A stretch of DNA of 64,000 nucleotides from Oceanicella sp. SM1341 (GTDB lineage Bacteria; Pseudomonadota; Alphaproteobacteria; Rhodobacterales; Rhodobacteraceae), in contig NZ_QRGC01000027.1 of the NCBI RefSeq assembly GCF_003448965.1, positions 1 through 64,000 of the forward strand, in the 5' to 3' direction. Of this stretch, positions 17,226-28,918 are shown one piece after another. Every line of letters starts with the position of its first letter. The first letter of the stretch is position 1. Both the position numbers and the translations under genes were made by a program. The notes below the pieces were generated by a model that was not told the origin of the DNA, did no database searches, and worked only from the letters and a program-made list of their open reading frames with translations.

Positions 17226-17247
17226 GGTTCCGCCCGGGGGCGGAACC
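17226..17247 (-). terminator. Perfect 10-bp inverted repeat after topA
   Basis: GGTTCCGCCC (17226-17235) and GGGCGGAACC (17238-17247) form a near-continuous palindrome 25 bp beyond the topA stop. No U-run follows, so it may be a weak or Rho-assisted terminator, or a 3'-end stabiliser between topA and rnr. Confidence 0.4.
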
Positions 17248-17271
17248 TGTCACGTCAGAGTGGCGCGAAGA

Positions 17272-19956
<2,685 letters not shown>

Positions 19957-20489
19957 GCAGACTCCTGAACAAAAAGCGCGGTTCCCTGAGGAGCGGGAAC
20001 ATGTGGTTTCGCGGGCAGCAATGTCAACTGGCCAGATTCCCGCATGGTTCCCCGGCTTGGCGCGGGGCGCAACCCCCGCCGTGACCCTGCCTTCCGCCCC
20101 GTAAAGCGTGCGTTTCGTCACGGACGCGGACACCGCCGATGCCCTAGGAGAGCAACCCGTCGGCACCGGCCCGGGCCGTCCCGTGGCGGCCGGTCCGGGC
20201 GCGGATGACGGAGCGAACGGCAACACCCCCGCAGGGCTGGCAGATGGGGACGACGGGCCGCCATGCAAGCCCGGCCGGGACCGCCCGCCATCCCGCCCCC
20301 CGGACCGGGCGACGGAGGAAAGCGCGCCCCGGAGGACGATACAGGCGCCGCCGTGCAGGCCCGGTGGGCGAGATGAGACGCCACCGTGCAAGCCCGGTGG
20401 ACGATGAAAAGACGCCACCGCGCGAGCGCGGTGGACGTGGACACGGATTTGGGTAATCTCCCGCAAAACGACAACCGGAGGACCTCACG
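19957..20489. other. Gene-free gap between topA and metY with hairpin repeats
   Basis: 533 bp with divergent flanking genes. It should hold both promoters, but I cannot place either with confidence. The half near metY carries a 33-bp hairpin array (20346-20434) and a weaker relative around 20257-20280. The metY ribosome site (CCGGAGGACC) lies at its end. Confidence 0.65.
20346..20434. repeat. 33-bp tandem array, each unit a hairpin
   Basis: Three units start CGCC at 20346, 20379 and 20413 (period 33-34). Each holds a 6-bp stem of the CCACCG/CGGTGG type: CCGCCG/CGGTGG, CCACCG/CGGTGG, and in the third an 8-bp CCACCGCG/CGCGGTGG. Linkers of about 13 bp (GACGATGAAAAGA type) separate them. A degenerate relative (GCCATGCAAGCCCGGCCGG) lies at 20259. 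Confidence 0.75.
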
Positions 20490-21785
20490 ATGACCGACGC
20501 ACCCCATTCCTACGGCTTCGACACGCTGCAGGTTCACGGTGGCGCCAAGCCCGACCCCGCCACGGGCGCGCGCCAGACGCCGATCTACCAGACCACCGCC
20601 TACGTGTTCCGCGACGCGGATCACGCCGCCGCCCTGTTCAACCTGCAGGAGGTCGGCTTCATCTACTCGCGGCTGACCAACCCCACCGTCTCGGCCCTGC
20701 AGGAGCGCATCGCCTCGCTCGAGGGCGGGGTGGGGGCGGTCGCCACCTCCTCGGGGCATGCGGCGCAGATCCTGGCACTCTTCCCGCTCATGGGGCCGGG
20801 GGACAATATCGTGTCGTCGAACCGGCTCTACGGCGGCACCATCACCCAGTTTTCCCACACCATCCGCCGTTTCGGCTGGGAGGCGCGCTTCGCCGACACC
20901 GAGGACCTCGCCGCGCTGGAGGCCGCCTGCGACGAACGCACCAAGGCGATCTTCTGCGAGAGCATCTGCAACCCCGGCGGCTATGTCACCGACATCCCGG
21001 CCCTCGCGGAGATCGCGCAACGCAAGGGCATCCCGCTCATCGTCGACAACACCACCGCCACCCCCTACCTGTGCAACCCGATCGCGATGGGCGCCACGCT
21101 GGTGGTGCATTCCACCACGAAATACCTCTCGGGCAACGGCTCGGCCATGGGGGGTGTGGTGGTCGATTCGGGCAAGTTCGACTGGTCGGCCTCGGGCCGC
21201 TTCCCCAGCCTCAGCGCGCCCGAGCCCGCCTACCACGGCCTGAAATTCCACGAGACCTTCGGGCCGCTCGCCTTCGTGCTGCACGGCCACGCGGTGGGGC
21301 TGCGCGACCTCGGCATGTGCCAGAGCCCGATGAACGCCTGGATCACCCTGCAGGGCATCGAGACCCTGTCCATGCGCATGGAAAAGCACGTGGCAAACGC
21401 GAAGGCCGTGGCCGAATGGCTGGAGGCGGACCCCCGCGTGGCGCGTGTCACCTGGCCCGGGCTCGCGAGCTCGCCCTGGCATGCGCGGGCCGAGGCGCTC
21501 TATCCCAAGGGCGCCGGCGCGCTCTTCACCTTCGGCGTGAAGGGCGGGTACGAGGCCTGCGTGAAGCTGGTGGACGCGGTGGAGATCTTCTCCCACGTGG
21601 CAAACCTCGGGGACACGCGCTCGCTCATCATCCACCCGGCGTCCACCACCCACCGCCAGCTCGATCCCGGGCAGCAGGAGGCGGCAGGGGCGGCGCCCGA
21701 CATGGTGCGCCTGTCCATCGGCATCGAAAGTGCCGCCGATCTCATCGCCGATCTCGACCAGGCGCTCGCGGCGGCAACCGCCTGA
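20490..21785 (+). CDS. metY: O-acetylhomoserine sulfhydrylase (aminocarboxypropyltransferase)
   Basis: 431 residues, PLP-dependent Cys/Met metabolism family. It makes homocysteine from O-acetylhomoserine and sulfide in methionine synthesis. Signatures: GFDTLQVHGGAKPDPATGARQ at the N-terminus (split as GFDTLQVHGG and PDPATGARQTPIYQT), FIYSRLTNPTVSALQERIAS, VVHSTTKYLSGNGSAMGG containing the PLP lysine, and the C-terminal RLSIGIESAADLIADLDQAL. A good GGAGG site precedes the ATG. It is followed by a strong hairpin and thrC, so amino-acid genes of the aspartate family are grouped here. Confidence 0.95.
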   Translation: MTDAPHSYGFDTLQVHGGAKPDPATGARQTPIYQTTAYVFRDADHAAALFNLQEVGFIYSRLTNPTVSALQERIASLEGGVGAVATSSGHAAQILALFPLMGPGDNIVSSNRLYGGTITQFSHTIRRFGWEARFADTEDLAALEAACDERTKAIFCESICNPGGYVTDIPALAEIAQRKGIPLIVDNTTATPYLCNPIAMGATLVVHSTTKYLSGNGSAMGGVVVDSGKFDWSASGRFPSLSAPEPAYHGLKFHETFGPLAFVLHGHAVGLRDLGMCQSPMNAWITLQGIETLSMRMEKHVANAKAVAEWLEADPRVARVTWPGLASSPWHARAEALYPKGAGALFTFGVKGGYEACVKLVDAVEIFSHVANLGDTRSLIIHPASTTHRQLDPGQQEAAGAAPDMVRLSIGIESAADLIADLDQALAAATA

Positions 21786-21791
21786 ACAGCC

Positions 21792-21827
21792 GCGCGGCGG
21801 GGCCCTTCGCGGGGCTTCCCGCCGCGC
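21792..21827 (+). terminator. Strong hairpin after metY
   Basis: GCGCGGCGGG (21792-21801) pairs perfectly with CCCGCCGCGC (21818-21827). An inner GCCC/GGGC stem with a TTCGC loop lies inside it. The hairpin starts 7 bp after the metY stop. Only A-rich sequence follows, so it may terminate with Rho or protect the transcript end. Confidence 0.5.
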
Positions 21828-21922
21828 AAACCCGGTAATCATCCAGTAAAGATCCGGCAAATACGCTGGAAACGGCGGGCGGCGGGCGGTATGACACGGC
21901 CCGACAACCGCAGGGGTATTCA

Positions 21923-23314
21923 ATGCGCTACATCTCCACGCGCGGCCATGCGCCCGTGCTTTCCTTCGAAGAGGCCATGCTCACCGGCCTCGCCCGCGAC
22001 GGCGGGCTCTACGTGCCGGAAAGCTGGCCGCAGATGACCGCCGGGCAGATCGCCGATCTCGCCGGCGCGCCCTACGAGGAAGTGGCCTACCGGGTCATGC
22101 GCCCCTTCATCGGCGACGCCTTCACCGATGACGAGTTCCGCGGCGCCATCGCGCGCGCCTATGCCGGCTTCCGCTCCGAGGCGCGGGTGCCGCTGGCGCA
22201 ATACGCGCCGGGCAGGTTCCTCGCCGAGCTGCACCACGGGCCGACGCTCGCCTTCAAGGACGTGGCGATGCAGCTCATCGGCCAGCTCTTCGACCTCGCC
22301 CTCACCCGGGCGGGCAAGCGGGTGACCATCGTGGGCGCCACCTCGGGCGACACCGGCTCCGCCGCCATCGAGGCCTTCCGCGGCCTCTCCTCGGTCGACG
22401 TGTTCATCCTCTACCCGCACGGGCGGGTCTCGGAGGTGCAGCGCCGCCAGATGACCACGCCGGTGGAGGACAATGTCCATGCCATCGCGGTGGAGGGCGA
22501 TTTCGACGATTGCCAGGCCCGCGTGAAGGACATGTTCAACGATTTTGCCTTCCGCGACGCGGTGAACCTCGCGGCGGTGAACTCGATCAACTGGGCGCGC
22601 GTGCTGGCGCAGACCGTGTACTTCTTCACCACCGCCGTGGCGCTCGGCGCGCCGCACCGGGCGGTGAGCTTCTCGGTGCCCACCGGCAATTTCGGCGACA
22701 TCTTCGCAGGCTACGTGGCCAAGCGCATGGGCCTGCCCGTCGAGCGGCTGATCGTGGCGACCAACCTCAACGACATCCTGCACCGCACGATCGAGAGCGG
22801 CAGCTACCGCAAGGAAGGCGTGCACCCCTCGATCTCGCCCTCGATGGACATCCAGGTGTCCTCCAACTTCGAGCGCCTGCTCTTCGACCTCTACGACCGG
22901 GAGGGCGATGCGGTCTCGCGGCTGATGGACGAGCTGCGCGCCGGCGGCGGCTTCACCCTCTCGCAGGGCGCGCTCTCGCGGCTGCGGGCAGAGTTCGATT
23001 CCGCCCGCGCCTCGGAGGAGGAGACCAAGGCCACCATCGCCACCATGTTCGAGCAGAACGAGATGGTGATCTGCCCGCACACCGCGGTGGGCGTGCACGC
23101 GGCCGATGCGGTGCACGGCAGCCGGCGCACGCCGGTGGTCAGCCTCGCCACCGCCCATGCGGCGAAATTCCCCGACGCCGTGGAGGAGGCCTGCGGCCAG
23201 CGCCCGGGCCTGCCCGTCCACATGGCGGATCTTTACGAGCGGCCCGAGCGGGTGCAGGTTGTGGCCAACGATCTCGCAACCCTCGAGACCCTGATCAAGG
23301 ACACGCGCACGTGA
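21923..23314 (+). CDS. thrC: Threonine synthase
   Basis: 463 residues, the long bacterial form. It converts O-phosphohomoserine to threonine with PLP. Visible signatures: MRYISTRGHAPVLSFEEAML at the N-terminus, the PLP lysine in LHHGPTLAFKDVAMQL, the phosphate loop TIVGATSGDTGSAAIEA and the SVPTGNFGDIFAGY segment. The last codons overlap the GTG start of the M16 peptidase gene (GTGA), so both are co-translated. The pair thrC-peptidase normally follows surf1 in Rhodobacterales; here it follows metY. Confidence 0.96.
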   Translation: MRYISTRGHAPVLSFEEAMLTGLARDGGLYVPESWPQMTAGQIADLAGAPYEEVAYRVMRPFIGDAFTDDEFRGAIARAYAGFRSEARVPLAQYAPGRFLAELHHGPTLAFKDVAMQLIGQLFDLALTRAGKRVTIVGATSGDTGSAAIEAFRGLSSVDVFILYPHGRVSEVQRRQMTTPVEDNVHAIAVEGDFDDCQARVKDMFNDFAFRDAVNLAAVNSINWARVLAQTVYFFTTAVALGAPHRAVSFSVPTGNFGDIFAGYVAKRMGLPVERLIVATNLNDILHRTIESGSYRKEGVHPSISPSMDIQVSSNFERLLFDLYDREGDAVSRLMDELRAGGGFTLSQGALSRLRAEFDSARASEEETKATIATMFEQNEMVICPHTAVGVHAADAVHGSRRTPVVSLATAHAAKFPDAVEEACGQRPGLPVHMADLYERPERVQVVANDLATLETLIKDTRT

Positions 23315-24570
23315 GCATTGCCACCCATACCCTGCCCAACGGGTTCCGCATCGTCACCGAACACATGCCGGGGCTGCAGTCTGCCGCCGTCGGCGTGTGG
23401 GTGAACGCGGGCTCGCGCCACGAGGGCGAAGGCGAGACCGGCATCGCGCATTTCCTCGAGCACATGGCCTTCAAGGGCACGGCCCGGCGCTCTGCCCTGC
23501 AGATCGCCGAGGAGATCGAGGACGTGGGCGGCTATCTCAACGCCTACACCTCCAAGGAGATGACAGCCTATTACGCCCGGGTGCTCTCGGCCGACGTGCC
23601 GCTGGCGATCGACCTGATCGGCGACATCGTGATGAACCCCACGTTCGACGCGCGGGAGATCTCGGTGGAGCGCGGGGTGATCCTGCAGGAGATCGGCCAG
23701 ACGCTCGACACGCCGGACGACATCATCTTCGACTGGCTGCACGAGGTCTCCTACCCCGACCAGCCCTTCGGCCGCTCCATCCTCGGGCCGGCCGACCTGG
23801 TGCGCGGCTTCGGCGAGGGCGACCTGCGCCGCTTCACCGGCCAGTTCTACGCCCCGGACCAGATGATCCTCTCCGCCGCCGGCGGGGTGGACCACGAGGC
23901 GGTGGTGCGCCTGGCCGAGCAGGTGTTCGGCTCGATGCCGGCGCGGCGCGTGCCCGAGGCGCTCGGCGCGCGCTTCTCGGGCGGCGAGCGGCGCGAGGTG
24001 AAGACGCTGGAGCAGGCGCATTTCGCCCTGTCGCTCGAGGGCCCGGGCTACCGCGATTCCGATGTCTACACCGCGCAGGTGTTTGCCACGGCGCTCGGTG
24101 GTGGCATGTCCTCGCGCCTGTTCCAGGAGATCCGCGAGAAGCGCGGCCTGTGCTACACCATCGGCTCGCATGCCTCGGCCTATGCCGACACCGGCTCGCT
24201 CACCATCTACGCCGGCACCGGCGCCTCCGAGGTGGCCGATCTCGCGCGCATCACGGTCGACGAGCTGCGCCGCGCCGCGGAGGACATGGGCGAGGCCGAG
24301 ATCGCCCGTGCCCGCGCGCAGATGAAGGCCGGGCTGCTGATGGGGCTCGAATCGCCCTCCGCGCGCTGCGAGCGCCTCGCCCGGGTGCTGGCGATCTGGG
24401 ACCGGGTGCCCGACCTCTCGGAAGCGGTGGAGCGCATCGACGCGGTGGACGCCGCCGGGGCCCGGGCCTATGCCCGCGCGCTGCTCGTCCGCCCGCCGGC
24501 GCTGGCGCTCTACGGCCCCGTCGGCACCGCGCCGGACCACGTCGCCCTCGCGCAGCGCCTCGCGGCCTGA
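23311..24570 (+). CDS. M16 family zinc peptidase (mitochondrial processing peptidase-like)
   Basis: 419 residues. The inverted zinc motif HFLEH is present in TGIAHFLEHMAFKGTARR, with the downstream acidic ligand region in the following helix (YLNAYTSKEMTAYY). The C-terminal half holds the family segment LGGGMSSRLFQEIREKRGLCY. These peptidases resemble the beta subunit of mitochondrial processing peptidase and bacterial PqqL-like enzymes; the natural substrate is unknown. The GTG at 23311 overlaps the thrC stop by 4 bp (GTGA), and the product begins VSIATHTLPNGFRIVTEHM. The GNAT gene follows after 5 bp. Confidence 0.93.
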   Translation: MSIATHTLPNGFRIVTEHMPGLQSAAVGVWVNAGSRHEGEGETGIAHFLEHMAFKGTARRSALQIAEEIEDVGGYLNAYTSKEMTAYYARVLSADVPLAIDLIGDIVMNPTFDAREISVERGVILQEIGQTLDTPDDIIFDWLHEVSYPDQPFGRSILGPADLVRGFGEGDLRRFTGQFYAPDQMILSAAGGVDHEAVVRLAEQVFGSMPARRVPEALGARFSGGERREVKTLEQAHFALSLEGPGYRDSDVYTAQVFATALGGGMSSRLFQEIREKRGLCYTIGSHASAYADTGSLTIYAGTGASEVADLARITVDELRRAAEDMGEAEIARARAQMKAGLLMGLESPSARCERLARVLAIWDRVPDLSEAVERIDAVDAAGARAYARALLVRPPALALYGPVGTAPDHVALAQRLAA

Positions 24571-24575
24571 GACTG

Positions 24576-25169
24576 GTGCTGGGGCTGCTCCGACAGGCTC
24601 CGCAGGTCCGTATCCCCACGGCACGGCTCGTGCTGCGGCCCCCGCGGCGCGAGGATCACCACCCCTGGGCGGCGCTGCGCCGCGACGGGCATGATTTCCT
24701 CGCCCGCTGGGAGCCGGTGCGCGCCGCCGACCATCTCTCGCCCCAGGCCTTCCGCAACCGGGTGGCCTGGGCAAAACGCGCCATCGAGACCGAACGCGCC
24801 GTGCCGCTGTTCCTGATCCGCAAGGACGACGGCGCGCTGGTGGGCGCCATCACCCTCGACAACATCCGCCGCGGCCCGGCCCAGGCCGCCACGGTGGGCT
24901 ACTGGGTGGGCGCGCCCTACGCCCGGCAGGGCTACATGTCCGAGGCGCTGGAGGCGGTGGTGGCCCATGCCTTCGCGCGCATGGACCTCTCGCGCATCGA
25001 GGCCGCCTGCCTGCCGGAAAACGCCCCCTCGCGCGGGCTGCTCGAACGCGTCGGCTTCAAGTACGAGGGCGTGGCCCAGAGCTACCTGCAGATCAACGGC
25101 CGCTGGCGCACCCACGTGCTCTACGCCACCCTGCGCCGCGACCGCCGGGGCCCCACCGACGTGGGTTGA
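24576..25169 (+). CDS. GNAT acetyltransferase, RimJ type
   Basis: 197 residues of the RimJ/RimL class of N-acetyltransferases, which acetylate N-termini of ribosomal or other proteins. Motif A is seen in TVGYWVGAPYARQGYMSEAL, and motif B in IEAACLPENAPSRGLLERVGF, with a C-terminal HVLYATLRRD strand. The start is best taken as GTG at 24576, five bases after the peptidase stop; no ATG lies nearby in frame. The order thrC-M16-GNAT is a conserved trio in Rhodobacterales. Its stop lies inside a 16-bp perfect palindrome. Confidence 0.85.
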   Translation: MLGLLRQAPQVRIPTARLVLRPPRREDHHPWAALRRDGHDFLARWEPVRAADHLSPQAFRNRVAWAKRAIETERAVPLFLIRKDDGALVGAITLDNIRRGPAQAATVGYWVGAPYARQGYMSEALEAVVAHAFARMDLSRIEAACLPENAPSRGLLERVGFKYEGVAQSYLQINGRWRTHVLYATLRRDRRGPTDVG

Positions 25170-25180
25170 CAGCTGTCAAC
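25165..25180. promoter_or_regulatory. 16-bp perfect palindrome over the GNAT stop
   Basis: GTTGACAGCTGTCAAC is fully self-complementary and includes the TGA stop of the GNAT gene. A further GGTTGAC lies at 25186-25192. It may be an operator or a recombination scar; function is unknown. Confidence 0.5.
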
Positions 25181-25219
25181 TCGCGGGTTGACGCCGCGTG
25201 GCTGCCGCCCGCGTGGCTT

Positions 25220-25273
25220 CCGAAGCCGAAGCCGAAGCCGAAGCCGAAGCCGAAGCCGAAGCCGAAGCCGAAG
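25220..25273. repeat. Hexamer tandem array CCGAAG, 9 copies
   Basis: Nine perfect CCGAAG units (54 bp) with no interruption. It lies in the gap between the GNAT gene and pccR. The perfection suggests recent expansion and strain-to-strain length variation. Confidence 0.95.
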
Positions 25274-25653
25274 CGCACTGCAGCCCGGGCAATCCGGCTC
25301 CATCCCCGGGTGGGGCGGGCGAGCGTATCACGGGCCAGCCACCCTCGTCGGAGTGGGACGCGGGAATGGCTCCGGAATCGCAGGGAGGTGTGGAGGCTTG
25401 CACGGCGTCCCTCCCTCCGAAGGCGGGATCCACTGGTGCGCTCCGGGCTGAGGCCGACACCCGAGCCTCGAACCACGGGTCGGGCAGGGAGGCCTCCCGC
25501 CCCTCCGTTGACACCCGCGCTGCGCGCGACTGTCGCCTCCGCGTTGGGCCACGCCGGCCTGCGATGCAGGCCGGCGCCCGCGCGGGGTGGCGGCTGGTCT
25601 GCCCGATTGCCGCCGTCCCATGGTTACCCCCGATGCTCCAGGGTGCCGCTGGT

Positions 25654-25730
25654 GGCGGAGGGCCGCAGGGCCCTTCGCCACGCGGGCCGAGCTGCGGGGG
25701 CCGCGAGGCCCCCTCGGCGAGGAGCGCGTT
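25654..25730 (-). repeat. Two-hairpin dispersed element, copy 2
   Basis: The 77-bp minus-strand copy of the element at 13529-13602. It starts 28 nt after the pccR stop, in sense with pccR. Identical blocks are CCTCGCCGAGGGGGC, GCGTGGCGAAGGGCC and GGCCCTCCGCC. The outer stem differs (ACGCG with CGCGT instead of ACGCCTGCC with GGCAGGCGT) but still pairs. Confidence 0.75.
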
Positions 25731-25758
25731 GCTCCCCCGCAGGCCATCCCGCGCGCCC

Positions 25759-27171
25759 TCAGGACTGGGTCTCGATGCCGTAGGGCAGGGTGTCGCGCCG
25801 GTCGGGGTCGATGCGCAGGGGTTTTTCCAGCGGCGGCACGGCGCGCTGGTGGCAGTCGGTGCGGTCGCAGATCCGGCAGGAGATGCCGATGGGCTCGAAG
25901 GCGGTGGCGTTGGTGATGTCGAGATCGTCGGCGTAGACGAGCGCCTCGGCGTGGGTGATCTCGCAGCCGAGGCAGATGGCGAAGCGCTGGCGCGGGGCGC
26001 GGAAGCGGCCGCCGGGCTTGGTGATCTCGCGGGCGAGGCAGAGGTAGCGCGCGCCGTCCGGTGTCTCGGCGAGCTGGCGCAGGAAGCGGCCCGGCGTCTC
26101 GAAGGCCTGGTGCACGTTCCACAGCGGGCAGGCGCCGCCGTAGCGGGCGAACTGCAGCTTCGTCGCGGAGTGGCGCTTGGTGATCGTGCCGGCCTGGTCG
26201 ACGCGCACGAAGAAGAACGGCACCCCCTTCGCCCCCGGCCGCTGCAGGGTGGAGAGCCGGTGCGCCACCTGCTCGAGCGAGGCGCCGAAGCGCTCGGCCA
26301 GCACCTCGAGGTCGTGCCGCTCCTGCCGCGCCGCGGCGAGGAAGCGGCGGTAGGGCAGCAGGGCGGCGCCGGCGAAATAGTTCGCAAGCCCGATGCGGCA
26401 GATGGCGCGGGCCTCCGACGTGCGGAAGCGGGCGAGGTCGAGCGTGGCGTCGAGCAGGTCGCCATGCTCGAGCAGCGCCACCTGGTGGGCGAGCTGGAAG
26501 GCGAGCGTCGGCGCCGGCGCGCGGGCCGAGAGATGCAGCACCCGGGCGGCGGCATCGTAGTGGCGCAAGGGGCCGGAAGCCTCGCGCCGGGTTTCCACCC
26601 CGCGCTCGGCGAGCCAGGCGATGCCGTTTTCCAGCTGGCCCGCGCCGGTCATCCCCGCGCGCTCGGAGAAGCGCTCGGCGGCATGGTCGACCGCGTCGAT
26701 GTAGTTGTCGCAATAGTGGAAGAAGTCGCGCACCTCCTCCCAGGGCTGGGGCAGGAGGGCGCTGTCGCCGCGCCCCAGCGCCTCGTCGAGCGAGGCGAGG
26801 CGCTCGCGGCTCTCGCGGTGGGCGGCGTGCAGGTTGAGCACCGCGCGGGCCAGCATCGGCGCGTTGGAGGCGATCAGCTGCAGCTCGGCCATCGGCGGCG
26901 AGGGGCCGAAGACCGGGTCGGCCAGCGCCTCGCGCAGGTCGGCGGTCATGCGGGCGGCCTCGCCGGCGCGCAGGGTGGAGAGGTCGAAGGCGAACTCGCG
27001 CGCCAGCGCAAGCACCACCGCGGCCGAGACCGGGCGGTGATTGTTCTCCATCTGGTTGAGATAGGAGAGCGATACGCCTAACCTCTGCGCAAAGGCCCTC
27101 TGGGTGAGGCCCGATGCGGTGCGCGTCTCGCGCAGCTGGACACCGGCATAGAGTTTCTGGTCGCGCTGCAT
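25759..27171 (-). CDS. pccR: Short-chain acyl-CoA regulator, ScfR family (PccR-like)
   Basis: 470 residues. An N-terminal XRE helix-turn-helix ([34 protein letters not shown]) is followed by a long IrrE/short-chain-acyl-CoA regulator domain and a Cys-rich C-terminus ([11 protein letters not shown] and [19 protein letters not shown]) typical of the ScfR group, which includes RamB and Rhodobacter PccR. In R. sphaeroides PccR controls propionyl-CoA assimilation and sits divergent from pccB, the same layout as here. The ATG at 27171 gives the family start [17 protein letters not shown]; an in-frame ATG at 27246 lies in the probable operator region. Confidence 0.92.
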   Translation of the reverse strand: MQRDQKLYAGVQLRETRTASGLTQRAFAQRLGVSLSYLNQMENNHRPVSAAVVLALAREFAFDLSTLRAGEAARMTADLREALADPVFGPSPPMAELQLIASNAPMLARAVLNLHAAHRESRERLASLDEALGRGDSALLPQPWEEVRDFFHYCDNYIDAVDHAAERFSERAGMTGAGQLENGIAWLAERGVETRREASGPLRHYDAAARVLHLSARAPAPTLAFQLAHQVALLEHGDLLDATLDLARFRTSEARAICRIGLANYFAGAALLPYRRFLAAARQERHDLEVLAERFGASLEQVAHRLSTLQRPGAKGVPFFFVRVDQAGTITKRHSATKLQFARYGGACPLWNVHQAFETPGRFLRQLAETPDGARYLCLAREITKPGGRFRAPRQRFAICLGCEITHAEALVYADDLDITNATAFEPIGISCRICDRTDCHQRAVPPLEKPLRIDPDRRDTLPYGIETQS

Positions 27172-27190
27172 CTCTGCCCTCCCGGGAGGC

Positions 27191-27245
27191 TTCGCAAGTT
27201 CGCAATTCGCAGTCTGCCTGGTTTGTAAACTACGCAACTTCGCCA
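27191..27245. promoter_or_regulatory. Candidate PccR operators between pccR and pccB
   Basis: Three near-identical heptamers TTCGCAA, TTCGCAA and TTCGCAG start at 27191, 27199 and 27206. They are followed by TTTGTAAAC (27222-27230) and TACGCAAC (27231-27238). TTTGC/GCAAA-type half-sites are what ScfR regulators are known to bind. The cluster lies 20 bp from the pccR ATG and about 80-130 bp from the pccB ATG. Confidence 0.5.
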
Positions 27246-27323
27246 ATCAACGCTCCACACCCGCGCGCACCGGCGCTATGGTCGCGCGGAACGAGACGGC
27301 CCAGGTCCCGGGAGGACACGCTT

Positions 27324-28856
27324 ATGAAGGACATCCTCGAAGAGCTCGAAGCCCGGCGCGCAGACGCCCGCGCGGGCGGCGGTGAGAAGCGCATCGCCGC
27401 CCAGCATGCGAAGGGCAAGCTCACCGCGCGCGAGCGGCTCGACCTGCTGCTCGACGAGGGCTCCTTCGAAGAATTCGACATGTTCGTCACCCATCGCTGC
27501 ACCGATTTCGGCATGCAGGACACCCGGATGTCCGGCGACGGGGTGGTGACCGGCTGGGGCACGATCAACGGCCGCATGGTCTATGTGTTCAGCCAGGATT
27601 TCACCGTGTTCGGCGGCTCGCTGTCCGAAACCCACGCCCAGAAGATCTGCAAGATCATGGACATGGCGGTGCAGAACGGCGCCCCGGTGATCGGGCTCAA
27701 CGATTCGGGCGGCGCGCGCATCCAGGAAGGCGTCGCCTCCCTCGCCGGCTACGCGGACGTGTTCCAGAAGAACGTGCTCGCCTCCGGCGTGGTGCCGCAG
27801 ATCTCGGTGATCATGGGCCCCTGCGCGGGCGGGGCGGTCTATTCCCCCGCGATGACCGACTTCATCTTCATGGTGCGCGATTCGTCCTACATGTTCGTCA
27901 CCGGCCCGGACGTGGTGAAGACGGTGACCAACGAGATCGTCACCGCCGAGGAGCTGGGCGGCGCGCGCACCCACACCGTGAAGAGCTCGGTGGCCGACGG
28001 CGCCTTCGAGAACGACGTGGAGGCGCTGATCGAGGTGCGCCGCCTGGTCGACCTGCTGCCGCTCAACAACCGCGAGAAACCCCCGGTGCGGCCGTTCTTC
28101 GACGACCCCGCCCGGGTGGAGAACAGCCTCGACACCCTGGTGCCCGACAACGCCAACCAGCCCTACGACATGAAGGAGCTGATCCTGAAGGTGGCCGACG
28201 AGGGCGATTTCTACGAGATCCAGGCCGAGTTCGCGAAGAACATCATCACCGGCTTCATCCGGCTGGAAGGCTCGACCGTGGGCGTGGTGGCGAACCAGCC
28301 GATGGTGCTGGCCGGCTGCCTCGACATCGACAGCTCGCGCAAGGCCGCGCGCTTCGTGCGCTTCTGCGACGCCTTCGAGATCCCGATCCTCACCTTCGTC
28401 GACGTGCCGGGCTTCCTGCCGGGCACGGGGCAGGAATATGGCGGCGTGATCAAGCACGGCGCGAAGCTCCTGTTCGCCTATGGCGAGGCCACGGTGCCGA
28501 AGGTGACCGTGATCACCCGCAAGGCCTATGGCGGCGCCTATGACGTGATGGCCTCCAAGCACCTGCGCGGCGATTTCAACTATGCCTGGCCCACGGCCGA
28601 GATCGCGGTGATGGGCGCCAAGGGCGCGGTGGAGATCCTCTACCGCTCCGAGCTGGGCGACCCGGAGAAGATCGCCGCGCGCACGGCCGAGTATGAGGAA
28701 CGCTTTGCAAACCCCTTTGTTGCCGCGGAAAAAGGTTTCATCGACGAGGTGATCATGCCGCATTCCACGCGGCGGCGCGTCTCGCGTGCCTTTGCCTCGT
28801 TGCGGGGCAAGAAGCTCACGAACCCCTGGAAGAAGCACGACAACATCCCGCTCTGA
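27324..28856 (+). CDS. pccB: Propionyl-CoA carboxylase, beta (carboxyltransferase) subunit
   Basis: 510 residues, the usual PccB length. It transfers CO2 from carboxybiotin on PccA to propionyl-CoA. Family segments: [53 protein letters not shown], the oxyanion-hole [12 protein letters not shown], and the second-domain [21 protein letters not shown] and [26 protein letters not shown] site lies 8 bp before the ATG. It diverges from pccR and begins a run of plus-strand genes that ends with prpE. Confidence 0.97.
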   Translation: MKDILEELEARRADARAGGGEKRIAAQHAKGKLTARERLDLLLDEGSFEEFDMFVTHRCTDFGMQDTRMSGDGVVTGWGTINGRMVYVFSQDFTVFGGSLSETHAQKICKIMDMAVQNGAPVIGLNDSGGARIQEGVASLAGYADVFQKNVLASGVVPQISVIMGPCAGGAVYSPAMTDFIFMVRDSSYMFVTGPDVVKTVTNEIVTAEELGGARTHTVKSSVADGAFENDVEALIEVRRLVDLLPLNNREKPPVRPFFDDPARVENSLDTLVPDNANQPYDMKELILKVADEGDFYEIQAEFAKNIITGFIRLEGSTVGVVANQPMVLAGCLDIDSSRKAARFVRFCDAFEIPILTFVDVPGFLPGTGQEYGGVIKHGAKLLFAYGEATVPKVTVITRKAYGGAYDVMASKHLRGDFNYAWPTAEIAVMGAKGAVEILYRSELGDPEKIAARTAEYEERFANPFVAAEKGFIDEVIMPHSTRRRVSRAFASLRGKKLTNPWKKHDNIPL

Positions 28857-28885
28857 GGGGCGAACCCGGCCGGCCTTTCGCGCGT

Positions 28886-28903
28886 TCGGGGGATATCCCC
28901 CGA
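28886..28903. repeat. 18-bp perfect palindrome between pccB and the Rho-N gene
   Basis: TCGGGGGATATCCCCCGA is fully self-complementary and lies 29 bp after the pccB stop and 15 bp before the next ATG, next to its AGAGGAGG ribosome site. As RNA it would form a tight hairpin that could limit access to that site. Confidence 0.55.
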
Positions 28904-28918
28904 GCAGAGGAGGCCGGA

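Larger units (their letters stand above)
25170..25758. other. Gene-free gap between the GNAT gene and pccR
   Basis: 589 bp with no credible gene between two converging genes. It holds a 16-bp palindrome at its left edge, a nine-copy hexamer array (25220-25273), about 370 bp of GC-rich sequence without recognised features, and a two-hairpin element (25654-25730) just beyond the pccR stop. Open frames through the hexamers encode only dipeptide repeats such as EAEA or PKPK. Confidence 0.7.

Noticed and set aside
20255-20440. CRISPR array
   Set aside because: The 33-bp units follow each other directly without unique spacers of constant length, and no cas gene is near.
20100-20489. SAM-II type riboswitch before metY
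   Set aside because: Alphaproteobacterial methionine genes often carry one, but I could not find the conserved pseudoknot core. Only the hairpin repeats are visible.
25198-27081. Frame of 627 codons with an EAEAEA start through the hexamer array
   Set aside because: It is antisense to pccR over most of its length and begins in a simple repeat, with no ribosome site.
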